Assembly: GCA_964481485.1 (NCBI GenBank)
Contig: CAYZVM010000068.1
Coordinates: 1-26,702 of the forward strand
Direction of reading: 5' to 3'
Length of the DNA stretch: 26,702 bases
Origin: M3007 sp964481485
GTDB lineage: Bacteria; Bacteroidota; Bacteroidia; Chitinophagales; Saprospiraceae
In this document: positions 23,032 to 26,702 of the stretch, in pieces
How the letters are laid out: every line of letters starts with the position of its first letter
Numbering within the stretch: the stretch's first letter is position 1
The notes under the pieces: generated by a model
Told to the model about the DNA's origin: nothing
The model's database searches: none
The model's input: the letters and a program-made list of their open reading frames with translations, nothing else
Made by a program: the position numbers and the translations under genes

Positions 23032-23397
23032 TCAATCTTCATTGACATATTCGGTTTCCAACTCTTTGAAATAGCGCACGACATTGATTTTCAGGAATTT
23101 CTCTTGCTCCATGGTGCTTTGCTGTGGCATTTCTAACATCTGGCGGTAATGCGGCCAGCCATCTTCGTCGCGCCCCACAAATTCAAAATACCCGTCGTGG
23201 CTCAGCAGTCGGCAAACGGCGATGTGCATCAAATCCTGTTTTTCTTCTTTTGTAAAACTCTTTTTCCAACGCCCCAATTCCTGAATACCGATGAGGAACA
23301 ACACGGTGTTCAAGTCGGGCAAAGTCTCGCGGCGCATGGTTTCTTTCACCGTGTGTTGCACCCGGAGCCATTCAAAGTCAAGTTCCCAATCTTCCAT
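23032..23397 (-). CDS. Conserved Bacteroidota hypothetical protein
   Basis: The 121-residue acidic cytosolic product has no signal or membrane segment. Its centre reads TVLFLIGIQELGRWKKSFTK, then EEKQDLMHIAVCRLLSHDGY and FEFVGRDEDGWPHYRQM, which looks well conserved and helical. I recognise the pattern from Bacteroidota genomes but know no function. The ATG at 23397 is 4 bases after the -7-like box TACCTTTG (23409-23402). This would place transcription start at or next to the start codon, so the mRNA may be leaderless. The FAD protein gene starts 82 bases after its stop, with a small TCCCG-CGGGA hairpin in between (22961-22977). Confidence 0.8.
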   Translation of the reverse strand: MEDWELDFEWLRVQHTVKETMRRETLPDLNTVLFLIGIQELGRWKKSFTKEEKQDLMHIAVCRLLSHDGYFEFVGRDEDGWPHYRQMLEMPQQSTMEQEKFLKINVVRYFKELETEYVNED

Positions 23398-23401
23398 AGG
23401 G

Positions 23402-23409
23402 CAAAGGTA
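23402..23409 (-). promoter_or_regulatory. Candidate -7 box of the 23397 gene
   Basis: TACCTTTG on the minus strand, exact match to TAnnTTTG, 4 bases before the ATG. A TTG lies 16 bases further upstream, slightly closer than the usual 17-23. Confidence 0.5.
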
Positions 23410-23459
23410 GAGATATTGGAATAGGCAAAAACCGTAAACCGCTGTTTTGTGCGGTGCTG

Positions 23460-24581
23460 TTATTTGCTCAATTGCAACAGCGAAGATTTCATGCCTTTGT
23501 TGTCGAGTGCATAACAGATGCCATCTTCCACCCACAGCGTTTTGACAAAACCCTGCCGGATATTCTCCTCGTGATAGACATCGGTGCAAATGACCCTGCC
23601 GTCGTACAGTGTCGTTATGTCGGGCTGGAGCGTGTGCCCTACTATCATTTTGGAAGCGCCTACCGATTTCAAAACGAAGGTGACTTCTTCATTTGAAAGC
23701 AAATACTTGGCGATACTCCGATACCAAAAAATGCCTGTTTTGTAATCATAAACGGCTTTGGCATCGGCATTTTTTATAGATTCAAAAGGCTTGCCGAGGT
23801 ATCGGCGTGCGAGGCGGTTGATGTCCGAAATGCTCAATCCTGTGCGAGCGAGGTCGGGGCTAATGCCGCCATGACAGAACACGAAGTCGCCGATTTTTTC
23901 GATAGCGTTTTTGGTGCGCAGCCAACGCCCCAGTTCGCTGTTGTTGTCGAACCAACGCTTATAGTCTTCGGCCAGCAGTTCGGCATTTTCAAGGTATTTG
24001 CGGCGAACGTATTGGGTGTTGCCTTCAAGGTTGAGGATTTCGTGGTTGCCGAGGATAAAATGCACTTTGCCTCCAGCTGCTTCGGCTTCGGTTTCTAATT
24101 TGTAAATCAGCCACAGACACTCGGTGACGTTCAGCCCCCGGTCAAAATAATCGCCCACCAGCACGAGGTGGCCATTGCCAAATGTCCAGTTGAATTTTTC
24201 ATCCACGACTTTTGCGCCGAGCAACATCAACTTGAAAGCCAAGAAGTTGCCCTCAATATCCGACAGCACAAGCATCCGCGCGGGCATGGCGTATTGGTCG
24301 GGTTCGATGATAAAAGTGTCGCGCAATTTGAAACCGAACGCATCGCCCGTCTCTGGGATTCGGCAATTCAGCACCGCCATTTTTCGATTGTCATAAACTT
24401 GGGTGCGTACTATCACCGAGGTATCGCGGCGCTCTATACTTTTGACTATTGTGTTTTGGCCCCGATAGAAGACATGAGGGCCATCCACATCGGCTCTGGA
24501 GCGGTCGGCTGGCGGGTCGTCAGCGACGAGTACAAGGGGAAAGGTGAGCAGAGAGCAATACAACAAATGTTTTAGTAGCAT
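23460..24581 (-). CDS. Exported PPP-type metallophosphoesterase
   Basis: The 373-residue product has a signal peptide (MLLKHLLYCSLLTFPLVLVA, cleavage near residue 20). It has a full PPP-family phosphatase motif set: VLSDIEGNF, VLVGDYFDRG, FILGNHEILNL, FVFCHGGISPDLA and MIVGHTLQ. Together these bind two metal ions and hydrolyse phosphate esters. The protein has a long N-terminal mature extension rich in beta strands before the first motif (to about residue 97). With a signal peptide the active site is periplasmic or exported; the substrate is unknown. I chose the ATG at 24581 because the frame extends to 24806 only through A/T-rich leader DNA that contains a promoter-like box. Confidence 0.88.
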   Translation of the reverse strand: MLLKHLLYCSLLTFPLVLVADDPPADRSRADVDGPHVFYRGQNTIVKSIERRDTSVIVRTQVYDNRKMAVLNCRIPETGDAFGFKLRDTFIIEPDQYAMPARMLVLSDIEGNFLAFKLMLLGAKVVDEKFNWTFGNGHLVLVGDYFDRGLNVTECLWLIYKLETEAEAAGGKVHFILGNHEILNLEGNTQYVRRKYLENAELLAEDYKRWFDNNSELGRWLRTKNAIEKIGDFVFCHGGISPDLARTGLSISDINRLARRYLGKPFESIKNADAKAVYDYKTGIFWYRSIAKYLLSNEEVTFVLKSVGASKMIVGHTLQPDITTLYDGRVICTDVYHEENIRQGFVKTLWVEDGICYALDNKGMKSSLLQLSK

Positions 24582-24637
24582 AGCGGCGGAGTGTGAGGTG
24601 TTCAAAAAGAAACGCAAAATCAGCCCTTTTGTCACCG

Positions 24638-24645
24638 CAAAAGTA
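24638..24645 (-). promoter_or_regulatory. Candidate -7 box of the exported phosphoesterase gene
   Basis: TACTTTTG on the minus strand matches TAnnTTTG and lies 57 bases before the ATG at 24581. No TTG at standard spacing. Confidence 0.4.
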
Positions 24646-24848
24646 CGATACGAACCGCCACCCCGTTTCGAGTTTTTTGTTTGTAATGGAACTACATTTT
24701 TTTTGAAACCTTTTTTTGCGACAAACTTTTGGAGAAACAGCCCGAAACCCTGTTTTGGAAAATATGATTTGGTGTCGGAGAACTTGGCAGACCAGCAATT
24801 TAACAAACTTTTATTAAAATTTTTGCTGCTACTTAGGTGGGGCTCCCC

Positions 24849-25745
24849 TCAAAAAATGGCTTCCAACGCTCCTCCCAACTCGGGATACCGAAACTCAAAA
24901 CCCGCCTTCAGGATTTTTTCCGCCGAAATATGATTGCTGTTCAGCACCACCGCTGACATCTCGCCGAGCGCTATTTGCAGCGTGAATGCAGGGGCAGGCA
25001 CAAAAACGGCGGGCTGCCGCATGGCCTTGGCGGTTGCTTTTACCAACTCGATGCCCCGAACAGGATTGGGCGCGACTGCGTTGAACACCCCTTCAATCTG
25101 CTGATTTTCAATCGCCCAGACAAACATCCTGCACACGTCGTCGAGATGCACCCACGACCACCACGCTTGCCCATCGGCGAAGTAGGTGCCGATGCCAAAA
25201 CGGAGCGGCTTCACGATTTCCGACAACGCGCCGCCTTCTTTGGCGAGCACGATGCCGATGCGGAATTTCACCGTGCGTATGCCAACCGCGGCTACCCCAT
25301 CGGCGGCTTGCTCCCATTTTTGGGAACATTCTACCAAAAAATTAGAGTCCACGGGCGCGTCTGTTTCTGTCATCACCCGTTCGCCCGAATTTCCATAATA
25401 GCCGATGGCTGAGGCCGACAGGTATGCTTTGGGCCGGAATCCCGTGCGGATAAATGCGTCGCGCAAAGTGCGGGCGCTCTGCACCCGGCTGTCCACGAGT
25501 TCGCGTTTGCGGTTGGCTGTCCAGCGTTTGTCGGCGATGCCCGCCCCTGCCAGATTGACCACAATATCAACGCCTTGCAGCGCCGTATCATCCAGCGACG
25601 CGGCGGCAGGATTCCAAGCGAATTGACCTTCGCCTTTGGGCGATCGGCTGAGGACGCGCACGGTGTAGCCTTGTTCGTGGAGTATTTCGGCAAGCCGGCT
25701 GCCGATGAGACCAGTGCCGCCAGCGAGGAGAATCGTTTTTCCCAT
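24849..25745 (-). CDS. TIGR01777 family NAD-dependent epimerase (YfcH-like)
   Basis: The 298-residue product is a short-chain epimerase: the nucleotide-binding motif ILLAGGTGLIGSRLAEIL starts at residue 5. VVNLAGAGIADKRW, LSASAIGYYGN (Ser and Tyr of the active site), FRIGIVLAKEGGAL and WWSWVHLDDV follow, and then VFNAVAPNPVRG. The GYYG and WSWVHLDD motifs are typical of the TIGR01777/YfcH group, whose substrates are unknown. The ATG at 25745 places the Gly-rich loop at the normal distance. The upstream frame to 25829 runs through a terminator, so it is rejected. Confidence 0.93.
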   Translation of the reverse strand: MGKTILLAGGTGLIGSRLAEILHEQGYTVRVLSRSPKGEGQFAWNPAAASLDDTALQGVDIVVNLAGAGIADKRWTANRKRELVDSRVQSARTLRDAFIRTGFRPKAYLSASAIGYYGNSGERVMTETDAPVDSNFLVECSQKWEQAADGVAAVGIRTVKFRIGIVLAKEGGALSEIVKPLRFGIGTYFADGQAWWSWVHLDDVCRMFVWAIENQQIEGVFNAVAPNPVRGIELVKATAKAMRQPAVFVPAPAFTLQIALGEMSAVVLNSNHISAEKILKAGFEFRYPELGGALEAIF

Positions 25746-25799
25746 TGCACATTTGTTTGGCAGGAAACGTTGGCGGCGGGTTTTGGTTTCGGGAAATAA

Positions 25800-25836
25800 A
25801 AAATGGGTGTTGCAAGCACGTCGCAACACCCATTTT
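25800..25836 (-). terminator. Intrinsic terminator of the lipoprotein gene
   Basis: Arms 25800-25813 and 25823-25836 are exact 14-bp complements (AAAATGGGTGTTGC on the left) with a 9-base loop. On the minus strand a T-run (TTTTTTATTT) follows. It lies 44 bases after the stop of the 25880 gene. Confidence 0.88.
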
Positions 25837-25879
25837 ATGTAAAACGCCGTGAATCAAAAAATTGACAAGCAAAGCAAGT

Positions 25880-26551
25880 TCAGTACATTTCCTTGAAACG
25901 CCATAATTTGCCACTGTGGTCAATGAAGGCAATGATTCCAAATTCTTGATTGTAGTACAAAAGGCGATAAGGCGTGGTAAGATTCGTGCGGTACGCGTTG
26001 AAAAATTCTCTGCCCCAAAAAGTGATTTGAGGATAAACTATGTTATTGTCGGCAGGGCCCGGGTTGTTTCGGTCGTCCATCGTCTGATGGAAAATTTGAT
26101 GGCTGACATTGGGTTGCACATCGCTTCGCATGGATATATCAAGTACATCTTTCACTTTGCCGGATTCTGGGTCATCATAATAAGGTCTGGGTTCAAGTCT
26201 TACCTGAATGTGTAGGCTTTGGGTGTCATTTCTCAGCCAATAATTGTCGCCTTGACTTTTGTAACAATACTGCACAGTATCGCCCGTCTGGTACACATCA
26301 TATTTCCAATAACATCCCTCGAAGTTGCTGTTGACAAAAGGAGAGATTGGAAAAGTCAGTTCGTTGCCAACGCTGTCAAGGAATATCGCGCTACTTTTTC
26401 CTTTGTACGGCACCGCGTTTCGAGAACTTTCTAATAGACTGAAACTGCCTATGTCAACGATATTGTCTTGAGGCTCTTTGATATCTTCTTTTTTGCAAGC
26501 GAAAAGGAAAATAACAAGCAAGAGAAGTAAGTACTGCAAGAATGTTTTCAT
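25880..26551 (-). CDS. Lipoprotein of unknown function
   Basis: The 223-residue product opens MKTFLQYLLLLLVIFLFACK, a clear lipoprotein signal with Cys19 in LFAC followed by KK. The mature part is rich in Asp, Tyr, Asn and aromatic residues with beta-like segments (GCYWKYDVYQTGDTVQYCY, then LHIQVRLEPRPYYDD and FWGREFFNAYRTN). It has two further cysteines. It is probably a surface or periplasmic lipoprotein; I do not recognise a domain. A 7-bp inverted repeat (26555-26561 with 26570-26576) sits 4 bases upstream of the ATG and could form a leader hairpin. A strong terminator ends the gene. Confidence 0.82.
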   Translation of the reverse strand: MKTFLQYLLLLLVIFLFACKKEDIKEPQDNIVDIGSFSLLESSRNAVPYKGKSSAIFLDSVGNELTFPISPFVNSNFEGCYWKYDVYQTGDTVQYCYKSQGDNYWLRNDTQSLHIQVRLEPRPYYDDPESGKVKDVLDISMRSDVQPNVSHQIFHQTMDDRNNPGPADNNIVYPQITFWGREFFNAYRTNLTTPYRLLYYNQEFGIIAFIDHSGKLWRFKEMY

Positions 26552-26645
26552 GTGTTATTCATTTAATAGTGAATAATTTTATTAGGCGAATGTAGAAGCC
26601 ACAATTGACATGTTATGAAGTTAGTTTGTTTTGAAAAAGTTAAAC

Positions 26646-26702
26646 TCACATCCCCTCGATTTCTGGCTGCCGATACCGCAGCCAAAATTTTTGCAACACC
26701 TT
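26646..26702 (-). CDS. Possible C-terminal end of a gene cut by the right edge
   Basis: From the window edge a minus-strand frame is open for 18 codons, reading KVLQKFWLRYRQPEIEGM before a TGA at 26648-26646. The composition looks protein-like, but the piece is too short to identify. The 94 bases between it and the lipoprotein gene show no other gene. Confidence 0.35.
   Translation of the reverse strand, partial: KVLQKFWLRYRQPEIEGM

Noticed and set aside
1..26702. CRISPR arrays, transposases, integrases, toxin-antitoxin pairs
   Set aside because: No regularly spaced repeats and no such protein families were found.

Overview
The window looks like a chromosomal segment of a Bacteroidota bacterium, probably of the Saprospiria (Lewinella/Haliscomenobacter relatives). 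The reasons are two secreted proteins with type IX secretion C-terminal sorting domains, fused DAHP synthase-chorismate mutase, UDP-2,3-diacylglucosamine hydrolase of the LpxH type, and promoter boxes of the Bacteroidota form TAnnTTTG. The species assignment is inference; no rRNA or other phylogenetic marker was identified.

Layout. 1-2.1 kb: the C-terminus of an unidentified gene cut by the left edge, a Vsr-like nuclease gene and purC. 2.1-5.5 kb: a Saprospiria-type protein of unknown function, a type IX secreted fibronectin-III protein and a small cysteine-rich secreted protein. 5.6-9.5 kb: lpxH, an alpha/beta hydrolase, a small LETM1-like membrane protein, a membrane-anchored glucosaminidase and an OsmC-family protein. 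9.45-16.3 kb: eight closely spaced minus-strand genes. 16.5-19.6 kb: dps, an unassigned stretch, upp diverging from recO, and a DUF2721 membrane protein. 19.6-21.3 kb: a gene-poor stretch with a TrpA-like fragment, then the DAHP synthase-chorismate mutase gene. 21.3-26.7 kb: an FAD-dependent oxidoreductase, a conserved hypothetical, a secreted PPP-type phosphoesterase, a TIGR01777 epimerase, a lipoprotein and a short C-terminal fragment at the right edge.

The most interesting unit is 9454-16316. In transcription order it encodes a rhodanese lipoprotein, a TsdA-type diheme thiosulfate dehydrogenase, a Tat-exported SoxB-like metallophosphoesterase, a type IX secreted Kelch-like propeller, thioredoxin, a fatty acid hydroxylase, a small membrane protein and an exported DsrE-like protein. 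The convergent OsmC gene abuts its end. I read this as an envelope sulfur-compound oxidation operon without the rest of the Sox system. Upstream lie a Dps terminator, a CRP/FNR-like palindrome at about -42 from a near-consensus -7 box, and a 5' hairpin, which together suggest activator-dependent expression.

The window also carries several short perfect palindromes, three of them with 3-nt loops, plus low-complexity repeats. One palindrome and one low-complexity tract lie in frame inside genes (the soxB-like gene and the FAD protein). No tRNA, rRNA, CRISPR array, transposase or integrase was found.
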